Counted from the first letter of the stretch, positions 1-8,879 are shown. The stretch is DNA of 64,000 nt from Prauserella isguenensis (GCF_014191605.1 NZ_JACHWU010000003.1:558001-622000), one strand, 5' to 3'. Made by a program: numbers and translations. Notes: generated by a model from the sequence alone, not told the origin.

Positions 1-796
1 CGAACCGGCGTGGGTGCAGCGGTCCGGTTTCGACGGTCACGGTGTCGTAGGCGGTGTGCGCGTGCCCGGTGTGATCGTCGTGGTCATCGCCGGAGCCGCA
101 GCCGGCTTCGGCGTCCTCGAAGCGCAGGTCGTCGAACGTCAGCTGCCGCGGGCCCGCGTGCCGTCCCCGGTCGACGCGGTCGAACAACAGCTCCGGGTCG
201 ATCCGCCCGAACTCGGTGGGCAACACCGGCGTCGCACCCGCCAGTTCACCGACCAGCTCGGCCACCCCGTCGGCGGCGCGGTCGACCTTGTTGAGCACGA
301 CGAGGTCCGCCATCGCCACCTGGTCGGCCAGTTCGGGGTGCTGCTCGCGCATGGCCGGGAACTCGGCGGCGTCGACGAGTTCCACCAGGCCGCCGTACTC
401 GAGGTACGGGTCCTCGCTGGCGAGCACGAGCCGGACGAGGCTCCGCGGCTCGGCCAACCCGCTGGCCTCCACGACGACGAGGTCGAGATCGGCGGACGGA
501 TCGGTGAGGGTCGACAGCATCCGGTCCAGTCCGCTCGCATCGACCGCGCAGCACAGGCAGCCGTTCTCGAGCGAGACCATCGAGTCGACCTGCCCCGCCA
601 CGCTGAGCGCGTCGACGTTCACGCTGCCGAAGTCGTTGACGACGACGCCGATGCGCGTGCCACGGGTGCCCGCGAGCAGGTGGTTCAGCAGCGTCGTCTT
701 CCCCGCGCCGAGGAAACCGGCGAGGATCACGACCGGCACCCGGCGGGCTCCGCGGCCCGCGGACCGGCCACGCCGCTGCGGACCGTTCAGAACCAT
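1..796 (-). CDS. CobW/YjiA-type G3E GTPase (metal chaperone), 3' end cut by window
   Basis: The first 265 codons of a G3E-family P-loop GTPase read leftward and run off the window edge. Visible motifs are the Walker A GFLGAGKT at residues 27-34, the family metal-binding CxCC (GCLCC) at 79-83, and the guanine-specificity motif NKVD near 168. Near residue 245 there is a His/Asp-rich stretch (DDHDDHTGHAH), typical of zinc-handling COG0523 members. Such proteins use GTP hydrolysis to hand metal to client proteins, and in actinobacteria many respond to zinc shortage; the metal here is inferred. I chose the ATG at 796 because the next codons lead straight into the P-loop, but upstream DNA is a tandem repeat in which every unit carries a GTG and most an ATG, so the start is uncertain. 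The C-terminal domain is not visible. Confidence 0.85.
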   Translation of the reverse strand, partial: MVLNGPQRRGRSAGRGARRVPVVILAGFLGAGKTTLLNHLLAGTRGTRIGVVVNDFGSVNVDALSVAGQVDSMVSLENGCLCCAVDASGLDRMLSTLTDPSADLDLVVVEASGLAEPRSLVRLVLASEDPYLEYGGLVELVDAAEFPAMREQHPELADQVAMADLVVLNKVDRAADGVAELVGELAGATPVLPTEFGRIDPELLFDRVDRGRHAGPRQLTFDDLRFEDAEAGCGSGDDHDDHTGHAHTAYDTVTVETGPLHPRRF

Positions 797-918
797 GCTT
801 CCCCCACCACCATGCCGTCCCCCACAGCTATGCCGCCCCTCACAACCATGCCGCCCCAACAATCATGTCGCCCCTCACCGCCATGTCGCCCCTCACAGCT
901 ATGCCGCCCCTCAGTGTC
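794..918. repeat. Tandem repeat, about 7 units of 17-18 bp
   Basis: Read on the minus strand, seven consecutive units follow the pattern GTGAGGGGCGGCATGGCT, with one-base length changes in the units nearest the gene. The repeat occupies the leader of the CobW-like gene and overlaps its start codon. Units have diverged at a few positions, which suggests an old array and not an assembly artefact. No spacers separate the units. Confidence 0.85.
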
Positions 919-1025
919 ACGCTCGCCTCGCAGCCACGCCTCGGCCTCCTGGGAACACTCGGACGTCGGGACGGGTTGAGGTAGGCGGACAGACCGGCAA
1001 ACCCACGGCCTGAGAGGGTACCGAC

Positions 1026-2426
1026 GTGCCGCACTACGACATCGTCATCATCGGGACCGGCTCGGGGAACTCGATCCTCGACCAGCGCTTCGCCGACCGG
1101 AAGGTCGCCATCGTCGAGAAGGGCGTGTTCGGCGGCACATGCCTGAACGTCGGCTGCATCCCGACGAAGATGTTCGTCCACCCCGCGGATCTGGCGGCCA
1201 CACCGGCCTCTGCGGCACGGCTCGGTGTCGACGAGACGCTCGACGGGGTGCGCTGGCGCGACATCCGCGACCGCATCTTCGGGCGCATCGACGCCATCGC
1301 CGCGGGCGGCCGTGAGTACCGCATCGAACACGACGACAACGCGAACGTCACCGTCTACGAGGGCCAGGGCCGGTTCACCGGGCACAAGGAGTTGACCGTC
1401 GAGCTGGCAGGCGGGACCGAGACGATCACCGCGGACCGGTTCGTCCTCGCCGCGGGCGGCCGCGCGGTCGCTCCCGACGTGCCGGGGCTGGCCGAGACGG
1501 ACTTCCACACGTCGGACACGATCATGCGGATCGACGAGCTGCCGCGCCGCCTGGTGATCCTCGGCAGCGGATTCATCGCGGCCGAGTTCGCGCACGTGTT
1601 CTCGGCGTTCGGCGTCGACGTCACCATGATCGCGCGTTCCGGGGCGATGCTGCGCGCCGAGGACGAGGACGTCAGCCGCCGCTACACGGCACTCGCGTCG
1701 CAGCGGATCGATCTGCGCCTGAACCGCACCACGACGCTGGCCCGCAACACCGGGACCGGGGTCGAGCTCGACCTCGAGGGGCCGGGCGGCGCGGAGACCG
1801 TCGAGGGCGACCTGCTGCTGGTCGCCACCGGCAGGCGGTCCAACGCGGACCTGCTCGACGTCGAGGCCACGGGCGTCGCGGTGACGAGGTCGGGACACGT
1901 GGAGGTCGACGAGTACCAGCGCACCGCCGTCGACGGCATCTACGCGCTGGGCGACATCAGTTCCCCCGCCGAGCTCAAGCACGTCGCCAATCACGAGGCG
2001 CGCGTGGTGCAGCACAACCTGTTGCACGACCTCGGCGTCGAGGACTCGCCCGTGACGGTCGACCACCGGTTCGTGCCGCACGCGGTGTTCGGCTCACCGC
2101 AGATCGCGTCGGTCGGGCTGACGGAACGGGACGCGGCCGCTCAGGGCGTGGCGTACGTGACGGCGACGCAGGACTACGGCGGCATCGCCTACGGCTGGGC
2201 CATGGAGGACGAGTCGCACTTCGCCAAGCTGCTCGCGGATCCGTCGACCGGTCGGCTGATCGGCGCGCACATCATCGGCCCGCAGGCGCCGACCCTCATC
2301 CAGCCCTTGATCCAGGCGATGAGCTTCGAGATCGACGCTCGCAGCATGGCCCGCGGTCAGTACTGGATCCACCCGGCCATGCCGGAGCTGATCGAGAACG
2401 CCCTGCTGAACCTGCCGTTGGACTGA
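1026..2426 (+). CDS. mtr: Mycothione reductase
   Basis: This is a 466-residue flavoprotein disulfide reductase that uses NADPH to reduce mycothione (oxidised mycothiol) in the cytosol, keeping the actinobacterial thiol pool reduced. The N-terminal FAD motif is GTGSGNS (residues 10-16), and the redox disulfide is in [13 protein letters not shown] (Cys39, Cys44). A second nucleotide-binding motif GSGFIAAEF follows in the middle. The C-terminal dimer domain ends with HPAMPE, giving the catalytic His449-Glu454 pair. The Gly-Ser in place of the usual GGG near the N-terminus and the overall length fit Mtr better than dihydrolipoamide dehydrogenase or glutathione reductase. The GTG start has GAGAGGG about 6 bases upstream. 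It is transcribed alone, divergent from the CobW-like gene and convergent with the MFS gene. Confidence 0.95.
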   Translation: MPHYDIVIIGTGSGNSILDQRFADRKVAIVEKGVFGGTCLNVGCIPTKMFVHPADLAATPASAARLGVDETLDGVRWRDIRDRIFGRIDAIAAGGREYRIEHDDNANVTVYEGQGRFTGHKELTVELAGGTETITADRFVLAAGGRAVAPDVPGLAETDFHTSDTIMRIDELPRRLVILGSGFIAAEFAHVFSAFGVDVTMIARSGAMLRAEDEDVSRRYTALASQRIDLRLNRTTTLARNTGTGVELDLEGPGGAETVEGDLLLVATGRRSNADLLDVEATGVAVTRSGHVEVDEYQRTAVDGIYALGDISSPAELKHVANHEARVVQHNLLHDLGVEDSPVTVDHRFVPHAVFGSPQIASVGLTERDAAAQGVAYVTATQDYGGIAYGWAMEDESHFAKLLADPSTGRLIGAHIIGPQAPTLIQPLIQAMSFEIDARSMARGQYWIHPAMPELIENALLNLPLD

Positions 2427-2606
2427 CGACCGCTCCCCGTTCGACCCCGAGGGCCTGCGGAACGCTCCAAGGGCACCCTGGGGGCAGATTCACAGCCACC
2501 CGTGAGCGTGCCGGTGAGGAGTGGTGGCCGGGCCGACGGGTGGGTGCCCGATTCTTCCCGTGATCATGCCTCGGGCGCGTCTCGCGCCCCGCGCGCAGAC
2601 CAGCCG

Positions 2607-3908
2607 CTAGACGTATCGCTCCTTGCCCGCGTACCAGCCGAACACGAGCTGGGCGGTCACGACGGCGATCACCATCGTCAGCGGCACCGTCCATCCGCCG
2701 GTGAGGTCGTGCAGCACGCCGAAGGCGAACGGGCCGGCCGCGCCGAGCAGATAGCCGAGCCCCTGCGCCATACCGGACAGCGACGCCGTGTCGGTGCCGG
2801 TCCGTCCGCGCAGCGTGATCGCGGTGATGGCGAGTGAGAACACCGCCATGCCGAGTCCGATGAGGACGGACCAGAGCAGCGGCGCCGCGGCGGGCGCCAG
2901 CAGCAGCCCCGTCAGGCCGGTGATGCCGAGCAGTCCGAGCGCGAGGGACCAGAATCCGAGACCGCCACGCGCGACGACGAGCGGCGGCACGAAGAAGCTG
3001 ACGGGCAGGCCCAGCAGTGACACAAGGCCCATCAGCAGGCCGGCACTGGTCCGGCTCACGCCCGCGTCGATGAGGACCTGCGGCATCCAGCCCATCATGA
3101 TGTACGCGAAGCACGCCTGGGTGCCGAAGAATCCGGTGACGATCCACGCGAGTCGGTTCCGTAGCAGTGACCGGCGGGGCTCGCCCGACTGCGCCGCGTG
3201 CGAGGCGCTGAGGCCGCCGCCGCGCGTCGCCGCGAACCACAGCACCAGTGCCACCACGGCCAGCACGGCCCAGCCGCCGAGTCCACCCCGCCAGCCGCCG
3301 GTGGTTTCCGTCAGCGGCGGGGTCACCGAGGACCCCAACGCGCCGCCGGTCTGCAGCGCCGCCGTGTAGACGCCGGTCATCAGGCCGACCCGCGCGGCGA
3401 ACGAGGTCTTGATGACGACGGGAATGAGGACGTTCGCGAGGGCGATGCCCGCGCTGGCCACGAACGTCCCGGCCAGCACCACGGACGGCCCGTCGACGAC
3501 GCGCAGCACCAGCCCGCCCGTGAGGACCCCCAAGGCCGTCGCGACGGCCGCCGACAGGCCGATCCGCCGAGCCAGCCAGGGCGCGCCGAACCCGGCGAGC
3601 GCGAAGCACAGTCCGGGCATCGTGGTCAGCGCACCCGCCCACGTGCCGCTCGCTCCGAGGGTGCGAGTGACCTCGTCGAGGATGGCTCCCACCGAGGTCA
3701 CCGACGGCCGGAGATTCATCGCCGCGAGCACGACGGCCACGGCGAGCAGGCCGGCACCGGCGCCCGCCGCGCCGTGCCACCGACGTCGTCCGGTTCCCGA
3801 CGCGGCCGGTGCCACCGCGGTGTCGGGGTCCGCAGCATCGGCCGCCGCGGTGTCGGATCCCGCGGCGGCCGAGTCCACCGCGCGGGATTCCATCGAGCTG
3901 CTCGCCAT
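2607..3908 (-). CDS. MFS transporter, CynX/NimT-like
   Basis: This 433-residue major facilitator has a roughly 50-residue Ala/Asp-rich cytoplasmic N-terminus followed by 12 predicted membrane segments. The opening MNLRPSVTSVGAIL segment and the paired six-helix arrangement are those of the CynX/NimT group (cyanate, nitroimidazole and related anions). The substrate cannot be read from sequence. I placed the start at the ATG at 3908; an in-frame extension further upstream would run antisense through the neighbouring regulator gene and is rejected. It is divergent from a FadR-type GntR regulator, with an inverted repeat in the shared intergenic region, so that regulator is the likely controller. 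The segment between its stop and mtr (2427-2606) holds no gene. Confidence 0.85.
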   Translation of the reverse strand: MASSSMESRAVDSAAAGSDTAAADAADPDTAVAPAASGTGRRRWHGAAGAGAGLLAVAVVLAAMNLRPSVTSVGAILDEVTRTLGASGTWAGALTTMPGLCFALAGFGAPWLARRIGLSAAVATALGVLTGGLVLRVVDGPSVVLAGTFVASAGIALANVLIPVVIKTSFAARVGLMTGVYTAALQTGGALGSSVTPPLTETTGGWRGGLGGWAVLAVVALVLWFAATRGGGLSASHAAQSGEPRRSLLRNRLAWIVTGFFGTQACFAYIMMGWMPQVLIDAGVSRTSAGLLMGLVSLLGLPVSFFVPPLVVARGGLGFWSLALGLLGITGLTGLLLAPAAAPLLWSVLIGLGMAVFSLAITAITLRGRTGTDTASLSGMAQGLGYLLGAAGPFAFGVLHDLTGGWTVPLTMVIAVVTAQLVFGWYAGKERYV

Positions 3909-3924
3909 ACCCCCGACGTTAACA

Positions 3925-3955
3925 AAAGGTAGGATGACCGGGCGAACCAACCTTT
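3925..3955. promoter_or_regulatory. Candidate GntR operator, inverted repeat
   Basis: The arms AAAGGTAGG and CCAACCTTT match at 8 of 9 positions across a 13-base spacer. The repeat lies 16 bp from the MFS start and 53 bp from the regulator start, in one of the few AT-rich patches of this region. Binding by the adjacent FadR-type protein is inference from position only. Confidence 0.45.
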
Positions 3956-4008
3956 CGCCGGGTGGTCGGCATTCGGCAGAATGGCCGGCCCCGAAGGAGG
4001 TGCAGCCT

Positions 4009-4686
4009 GTGCCACTGTCCGCGCCCCAACGCTCCGGCCTGGTCGACCAGGTGATCGGCCAGCTGCGCGGAGCGATCCGCAGCGGCGAATGGCCCCTCGG
4101 TGAGCGCATCCCCACCGAGGCGTCGCTGGCCGGTGATCTCGGCGTCGGGCGCAACACCGTGCGTGAGGCGGTCCGCGCCCTGGCGCACAGCGGCCTGCTC
4201 GAGGTCCGGCAGGGTGATGGGACGTACGTGCGCGCCACCAGTGAGGTGTCCGGCGCGATCCGCAAGCTGGCGGGCACGGAACTGCGCGAGATCCTCCAGG
4301 TACGCAAACCCCTCGAGGTCGAGGGTGCCCGCCTCGCAGCCGCGGCACGCACCGACGCCGACATCACCCGCCTGCGCGAACTGCTCGACGGCCGCGACCG
4401 CGCATGGGCCGACCGGCGGATCGACGACTACGTCCGCACCGACGCAGCCTTCCACCAGGCCGCCATCGAGGCGGCACACAATTCCGTCCTCACCGAACTG
4501 TACCGGGGCCTCACCGAGGTCGTCGTCGCCAGCGTCGCGGCGACCACCCGGCTCGACGTGCCGCAGCCCGAGGAATCCGGCCACCGCGGCCTGCTCGACG
4601 CGATCACCGCGCGGGACGCCGACCGTGCAGCCACCGAGGTGTGCGCCTTCTTCGCCGAACTCCACGCACGCAGCGACCCACGCTGA
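4009..4686 (+). CDS. GntR-family regulator, FadR subfamily (FCD domain)
   Basis: This 225-residue one-component repressor has an N-terminal winged helix at about residues 10-78 (RIPTEASLAGDLGVGRNTVR and the wing QGDGTYVR), then an all-helical FCD effector domain at about 90-220 with the FHQAAIEAAHN segment that supplies a metal-site histidine. FadR-type regulators bind carboxylic acid effectors and are displaced from operators upstream of transport or catabolic genes. The GTG start is set by a textbook GAAGGAGG ribosome site (3993-4000). The gene is divergent from the CynX/NimT-like transporter and probably controls it. A 3 x 21-bp tandem repeat begins 6 bases after its stop codon. Confidence 0.9.
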   Translation: MPLSAPQRSGLVDQVIGQLRGAIRSGEWPLGERIPTEASLAGDLGVGRNTVREAVRALAHSGLLEVRQGDGTYVRATSEVSGAIRKLAGTELREILQVRKPLEVEGARLAAAARTDADITRLRELLDGRDRAWADRRIDDYVRTDAAFHQAAIEAAHNSVLTELYRGLTEVVVASVAATTRLDVPQPEESGHRGLLDAITARDADRAATEVCAFFAELHARSDPR

Positions 4687-4692
4687 CCGGGC

Positions 4693-4755
4693 GTGTTGCA
4701 GGTTCCGGGGCCCGTGTTGCGTACTCCGGGGCGCGTGTTGCAGTTCCAGGCCGTC
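4693..4755. repeat. 3 x 21-bp tandem repeat (family A, copy 1)
   Basis: Three units of exactly 21 bp lie end to end. Each begins GTGTTGC; the first two continue to CCGGGGC-type ends and the third is more diverged. The array starts 6 bases after the GntR stop codon. The same family recurs at 20013-20075, again 3 x 21 bp and again downstream of a plus-strand gene. Confidence 0.85.
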
Positions 4756-4803
4756 CCCGAGCTCGTGCCGCAGGGTGGTGACGACCGGACCGGGCCGCCA
4801 CCG

Positions 4804-6630
4804 TCAGGCGAGCCGGTGCAGCCGGAGCGCCAGCTGGAGCTCGAGAGCACGCTCCGGCTGCTGCCAGTCGTCGCCGAGCAACGAGGACAGCCGCTCGAGC
4901 CGCTGGGACACCGTGTTGACGTGGACGTGCAGCCGGTCCTTGGCGCGCGTCAGGCTGCCGTTGCACGCGAAGTAGGCGGACAGCGTGTTCACGAGATCCG
5001 TGCCGCGCTCGGCGTCGTAGTCGAGCACGGGTCCGAGTGTGCTGCGCACGAAGTCGGGAACGTTCGCGCGGTCGCCGAGCAACAGGCCGACGAATCCGAG
5101 GTCCGCCGCGTCCGCCCCGGTCCCCTGCCTGCCCAGCACGAGCAACGCGCGCAGGCAGCGCGCGGCCTCGGCGTGCGCCTCCGCGATCTGTGCAGGTCCG
5201 TGGGCAGGGCCCGCCGACCCGACCGTGACCGGGCCGCCGAGCCGGCGCGTGAGCTCCCCCGCGACGGTCCGTGCGGCGTCACCCGGCCCCTCGGACCTCG
5301 TCAGCACGACCACGCGGTCGGCGTGGACGCCCGCGAGGACGCCGTAGCGCGTCGCGGCCGAGGCCAGCCGAGCACGCGTGAGCCCCGCCTCGCCGTCGGC
5401 GTGCAGCAACAGGACGGCATGCGGCTCGCTCAGGTCGAGGCCGAGCCTGCGGCCACGTTCCAGCAACGCAGACGGATCCCGTTCGGGAGCGCTGAGCAGG
5501 TCGGTGAGCAGCTCCCCTCGCACCCGGTCCTCGGCTTCGGCCGCCGACGACCGCAGCAACAGCAACAACGCCGTGACCAAACCCGCGCGTTCGAACAGTC
5601 GCCTGTCCGCGTCACCGAGACCGGGCCTGCCGGTGAGCGTGATGCTGCCGAGCAGCTGCGGACCCGCCATGACGGCACACACCCAGGCGTCCCCGTCGAC
5701 GACGGCACGCCCCGAAGCACGCGACGCCGCGAGCGCGTACGGGCTGCGGCCCACCTGTTCCGCGCCCGCGCACGCCAGTTCGGCGCCGTCGGGGTCGTGC
5801 ACGACGATGCCCCCGTCGAGCACCGCCGCGACGGCCTCCGCGACACGCTGCACGTCCGCACCGCCGAGGACGAGCTCGGCCAACCGGTCGTGCGCGTCCT
5901 GCGCCCGCGCCAGCGACTCGTGGTGCGCGCGGATCGTCTCGTTGGCCTGGCCCAGCTCGTCCAACGCCACCGCGCTCGACTCGATGAGCCGGGCGTTGTC
6001 GATCGCGATGGCGGCGTGGTCGGCCAGCGACGACAGCAGCGCCACTTCGTCGGGGGTGAACGTCCGTGGTCGCCGATCGGAGGCGTAGAGCACGCCGATC
6101 ACCCGGTCCCCGAGCGCGAGCGGCACGCCGAGGATGGCGATCAGCCCCTCGTCGCGCACCGCTCTGTCGATCGGCCCGGTGTGGCGGAACCGGTCGTCGG
6201 CCGGGTAGTTCGACGTCGCGTACGGCCGCACCGTCTGCGCGACCAGCCCGCCGAGACCCTCCCCCATCCCGAGGCGTACCTGCTGGAACAGCGCCGACGC
6301 CGAACCGTCCGTCACGCGCATGTAGGTGTTGTCGGAGTCCTCGTCGTTCAGACTCAGGTACGACACGTCGACCCGCAGCAGCATGCGCGCACGGTGGACG
6401 ATCGACCGCAGCACGGCGTCGAGGTCCCGTAGCCGTGCGAGGTCGCTGGCCGTGTCGAACAACGCGGCCAGCTCGGCCTCACGCCGGGTGTGCGCGTCGA
6501 GGGTGCGCCGGATCGTCAGCGCCAGCCGCAGCGCTTCGTCGTCGGTCTCGCCGGTGTCGGTCCGGGCGAGTTCCTCCGCCGAAGCGCCGTCGGCCAGCAG
6601 TCGCAGGAGTCGGGCGGCGCCGTCGGTCAC
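4804..6630 (-). CDS. GAF-domain PucR-type transcriptional regulator
   Basis: This is a 608-residue regulator. The N-terminal third (about residues 60-215) reads as a GAF small-molecule sensor (segments GEGLGGLVAQTVRPY and LGVPLALGDRVIGVLY). The middle resembles the GGDEF-like region of CdaR/PucR proteins, and the C-terminus holds the PucR helix-turn-helix (NGSLTRAKDRLHVHVNTVSQRLERL, near 560-590). Such proteins usually activate catabolic operons in response to a ligand; the ligand is unknown. The GTG start at 6630 overlaps the stop of the upstream transporter gene by 4 bases (GTGA), which implies translational coupling and a shared operon with the MHS transporter and the 3-hydroxybutyrate dehydrogenase. 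The downstream intergenic strip (4687-4803) holds the family A repeat. Confidence 0.88.
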   Translation of the reverse strand: MTDGAARLLRLLADGASAEELARTDTGETDDEALRLALTIRRTLDAHTRREAELAALFDTASDLARLRDLDAVLRSIVHRARMLLRVDVSYLSLNDEDSDNTYMRVTDGSASALFQQVRLGMGEGLGGLVAQTVRPYATSNYPADDRFRHTGPIDRAVRDEGLIAILGVPLALGDRVIGVLYASDRRPRTFTPDEVALLSSLADHAAIAIDNARLIESSAVALDELGQANETIRAHHESLARAQDAHDRLAELVLGGADVQRVAEAVAAVLDGGIVVHDPDGAELACAGAEQVGRSPYALAASRASGRAVVDGDAWVCAVMAGPQLLGSITLTGRPGLGDADRRLFERAGLVTALLLLLRSSAAEAEDRVRGELLTDLLSAPERDPSALLERGRRLGLDLSEPHAVLLLHADGEAGLTRARLASAATRYGVLAGVHADRVVVLTRSEGPGDAARTVAGELTRRLGGPVTVGSAGPAHGPAQIAEAHAEAARCLRALLVLGRQGTGADAADLGFVGLLLGDRANVPDFVRSTLGPVLDYDAERGTDLVNTLSAYFACNGSLTRAKDRLHVHVNTVSQRLERLSSLLGDDWQQPERALELQLALRLHRLA

Positions 6631-8030
6631 CGTTCGATGGTCGCACCGGCGGCTGTCGAGCGGGGGTCGCCCGCGTCGTCGGGCCCGCCCGCGTCGACCA
6701 GCGACCGCCCCCTGGTCTCCGTGGCGAGGTACACCGCGACGATCGTGATCGCACAGGTCGCGGCGACGTACAGCGAGATCGCCACGCTGGCGCCCGTGCT
6801 GCTGAGCAGTGCCGTCGCGATGAGCGGCGCGAGACCGCCCGCCGCGATCGACGCGAGCTGGTATCCGATCGACGCGCCCGAGTAACGCACCTTCGTGCCG
6901 AACAGTTCGGAGAAGAACGCGGCCTGCGGGCTGTACATGGCCCCGTGCAGCACCAGGCCGACCGTGACGGCCGCGATGGTGCCCCACGCCGATGCGGTGT
7001 CGAGGAGCGCGAAGAACGCGAACGCCCACACACCCATCCCGACGGCACCGAACAGGTACACGACGCGGCGTCCCACGATGTCGGACAGCCAGCCCCAGAA
7101 CGGGATCACCGCGAAATGCACAGCCGAGCCGACGAGCACGGCGTTGAGGCCGAGCGATTTCGGTAGTTCCAGGTGCGTCGTGAGGTAGGTGAGCACGAAC
7201 GCGGTGATCACGTAGTAGGAGGCGTTCTCACCGAAGCGCGCGCCCATCGCGATGAGCACCTCGCGCCAGCTGTACCGGAGCACCGACAGGATCGGCGCCC
7301 TCTCTGGCGCCGGGTTCTCGCCGGCCTTCTTGACCGCCTCGACGAACACCGGCGATTCCTCGACCGCGAGCCGGATCCACAGTCCGATTCCGACCAGCAC
7401 ACCTGACAGCAGGAACGGGATGCGCCAGCCCCAGGCCTCGAACGCGGCGTCGCTCTGCACGGTGGCGAGTACCGCCAGCACGGCCGTGGCGAGCAGGTTC
7501 CCCGCCGGCACCCCGGCCTGGGGCCACGAGGCCCAGAATCCGCGTCGTTTCGCGTCACCGTGTTCGGACACGATCAGCACGGCGCCGCCCCATTCGCCGC
7601 CGACCGCGAACCCCTGCACGAGACGCAGGAAGATCAACAGCAGTGGCGCCGCGACGCCGATGCTCGCGTAGGTGGGCAACAGGCCCATCAGGAACGTGGC
7701 CGCACCCATCAACAGCAGACTGAGCACGAGCAGTTTCTTCCGGCCGAGCTTGTCGCCGAAGTGGCCGAACACGAGCCCACCGAGCGGCCGGGCCACGAAT
7801 CCGATGGCGTAGGTGGCGAACGCCAACATCACGCCGACGAGCGGGTCGTAGTCGGGGAAGAAGAGCTTGTTGAACACGAGCGCCGCTGCCGAGCCGTACA
7901 GGAAGAAGTCGTACCACTCGACGGTGGTCCCGATCATGCTCGCGCTGACGACACGGAGGATGGAGGTCTGTTTCGGCTGCTCTCCGGACTCGGCGGCGCC
8001 GGCCCCGTGGCCGGACGTCGGATCTGTCAT
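6627..8030 (-). CDS. MFS transporter, metabolite:H+ symporter (MHS) family
   Basis: This is a 12-helix symporter of about 467 residues. Its first helix carries TTVEWYDFFLYG, the hallmark of the MHS family (ShiA, ProP, KgtP and carboxylate importers), and the loop 2-3 motif GHFGDKLGRKKLLVLSL follows. It should import an organic acid or zwitterion with protons. I prefer the ATG at 8030 because GGTGATC, complementary to the 16S 3' end, lies just upstream; two GTG codons at 8039 and 8042 are alternatives. The gene is 54 bases downstream of bdhA and overlaps the PucR-type regulator. Import of 3-hydroxybutyrate or a similar short hydroxy acid is inferred from this neighbourhood, not from the protein. 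Confidence 0.88.
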   Translation of the reverse strand: MTDPTSGHGAGAAESGEQPKQTSILRVVSASMIGTTVEWYDFFLYGSAAALVFNKLFFPDYDPLVGVMLAFATYAIGFVARPLGGLVFGHFGDKLGRKKLLVLSLLLMGAATFLMGLLPTYASIGVAAPLLLIFLRLVQGFAVGGEWGGAVLIVSEHGDAKRRGFWASWPQAGVPAGNLLATAVLAVLATVQSDAAFEAWGWRIPFLLSGVLVGIGLWIRLAVEESPVFVEAVKKAGENPAPERAPILSVLRYSWREVLIAMGARFGENASYYVITAFVLTYLTTHLELPKSLGLNAVLVGSAVHFAVIPFWGWLSDIVGRRVVYLFGAVGMGVWAFAFFALLDTASAWGTIAAVTVGLVLHGAMYSPQAAFFSELFGTKVRYSGASIGYQLASIAAGGLAPLIATALLSSTGASVAISLYVAATCAITIVAVYLATETRGRSLVDAGGPDDAGDPRSTAAGATIER

Positions 8031-8084
8031 CTCGATCACCACTTCGTTGTGTGTGCGGGACGGGTGGGGAGTTCCCGGATGGCC

Positions 8085-8879
8085 TCAGGCGGCGGTCCAA
8101 CCGCCGTCGACCGGGATGGACGCGCCGGTGAGGTAGGCCGCGTGATCGCCGCACAGCCACACGGCGACGGCTGCGACCTCCTCGGGCTCGATGAGGCGTT
8201 TCACCGCGGTACGTGCGAGGAAGACCTCGTCGGTGACGGCCTCCTCGCCGATTCCCCGCGTACGAGCCTGATCCGCGATCTGACCGGTGACCAACGGAGT
8301 GCGCACGTAGCCGGGGTCGATGCAGTTGCTGGTCACACCGTGGGACGCGGCTTCGAGCGCAGTGACCTTGCTCAGCCCTTCGAGTGCGTGTTTGGCGGCG
8401 ACGTAGGCGGACTTGTGCGGGCTGGCACGAAGTCCGTGCACGCTCGAGATGTTGACGACGCGGCCCCAGCCGCGTTCGTACATCACGGGCAGTACGCGAC
8501 GCAGCAGCAGGAAGGGCGCCGTGACCATCAGGTTCTGGATGGTCCGGAACGCCGCGGGCGGGAAGTCTTGGATCGGCGCCACATGCTGCATGCCCGCGTT
8601 GTTGACGAGAATGTCGATGTCGCGGGGCAGGGCCTCGATCGCCTCCGGATCGGTGAGGTCGGCGACGTGTGCGCGTGCCCCGAACTCGGTTGCGGCGGTG
8701 GCCGCGGCGCATTCGTCGACGTCGACGAGATGCACCGATGCGCCCGCCTCGGCGAACGCGCGCACACAGGCGCGGCCGATGCCGCTCGCACCACCCGTGA
8801 CGAGCACACTGCGCCCGTGCAGCGGTGGATACAGCGACGCGGCGGCCTCTCCGGCGGCGATGGGAGTGGTCGTGGTCAC
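8085..8879 (-). CDS. bdhA: 3-hydroxybutyrate dehydrogenase (short-chain dehydrogenase)
   Basis: This 264-residue Rossmann-fold SDR would oxidise D-3-hydroxybutyrate to acetoacetate with NAD+. It shows the cofactor motif TGGASGIG (about residues 29-36), the NNAG motif, the catalytic Ser followed by the YVAAK Tyr-Lys pair, and the segment SSVHGLRASPHKSAYVAAKH, which is characteristic of D-beta-hydroxybutyrate dehydrogenases and not of acetoacetyl-CoA reductases. It is first in a three-gene minus-strand operon with an MHS transporter and a GAF/PucR regulator, a layout that suggests scavenging of 3-hydroxybutyrate. The GTG at 8879 is the only plausible start upstream of the Rossmann motif. Confidence 0.88.
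   Translation of the reverse strand: MTTTTPIAAGEAAASLYPPLHGRSVLVTGGASGIGRACVRAFAEAGASVHLVDVDECAAATAATEFGARAHVADLTDPEAIEALPRDIDILVNNAGMQHVAPIQDFPPAAFRTIQNLMVTAPFLLLRRVLPVMYERGWGRVVNISSVHGLRASPHKSAYVAAKHALEGLSKVTALEAASHGVTSNCIDPGYVRTPLVTGQIADQARTRGIGEEAVTDEVFLARTAVKRLIEPEEVAAVAVWLCGDHAAYLTGASIPVDGGWTAA

Noticed and set aside
794-918. Possible CRISPR array
   Set aside because: The units are directly adjacent with no unique spacers, and no cas genes are present. The same applies to the arrays near 4.7, 20.0 and 22.6 kb.
14-979. 321-codon plus-strand frame at the left edge
   Set aside because: It is antisense to the CobW-like GTPase, whose P-loop and CxCC motifs are clear, and it runs into the tandem repeat with repetitive Met-Pro-Pro-Leu-Thr peptides.
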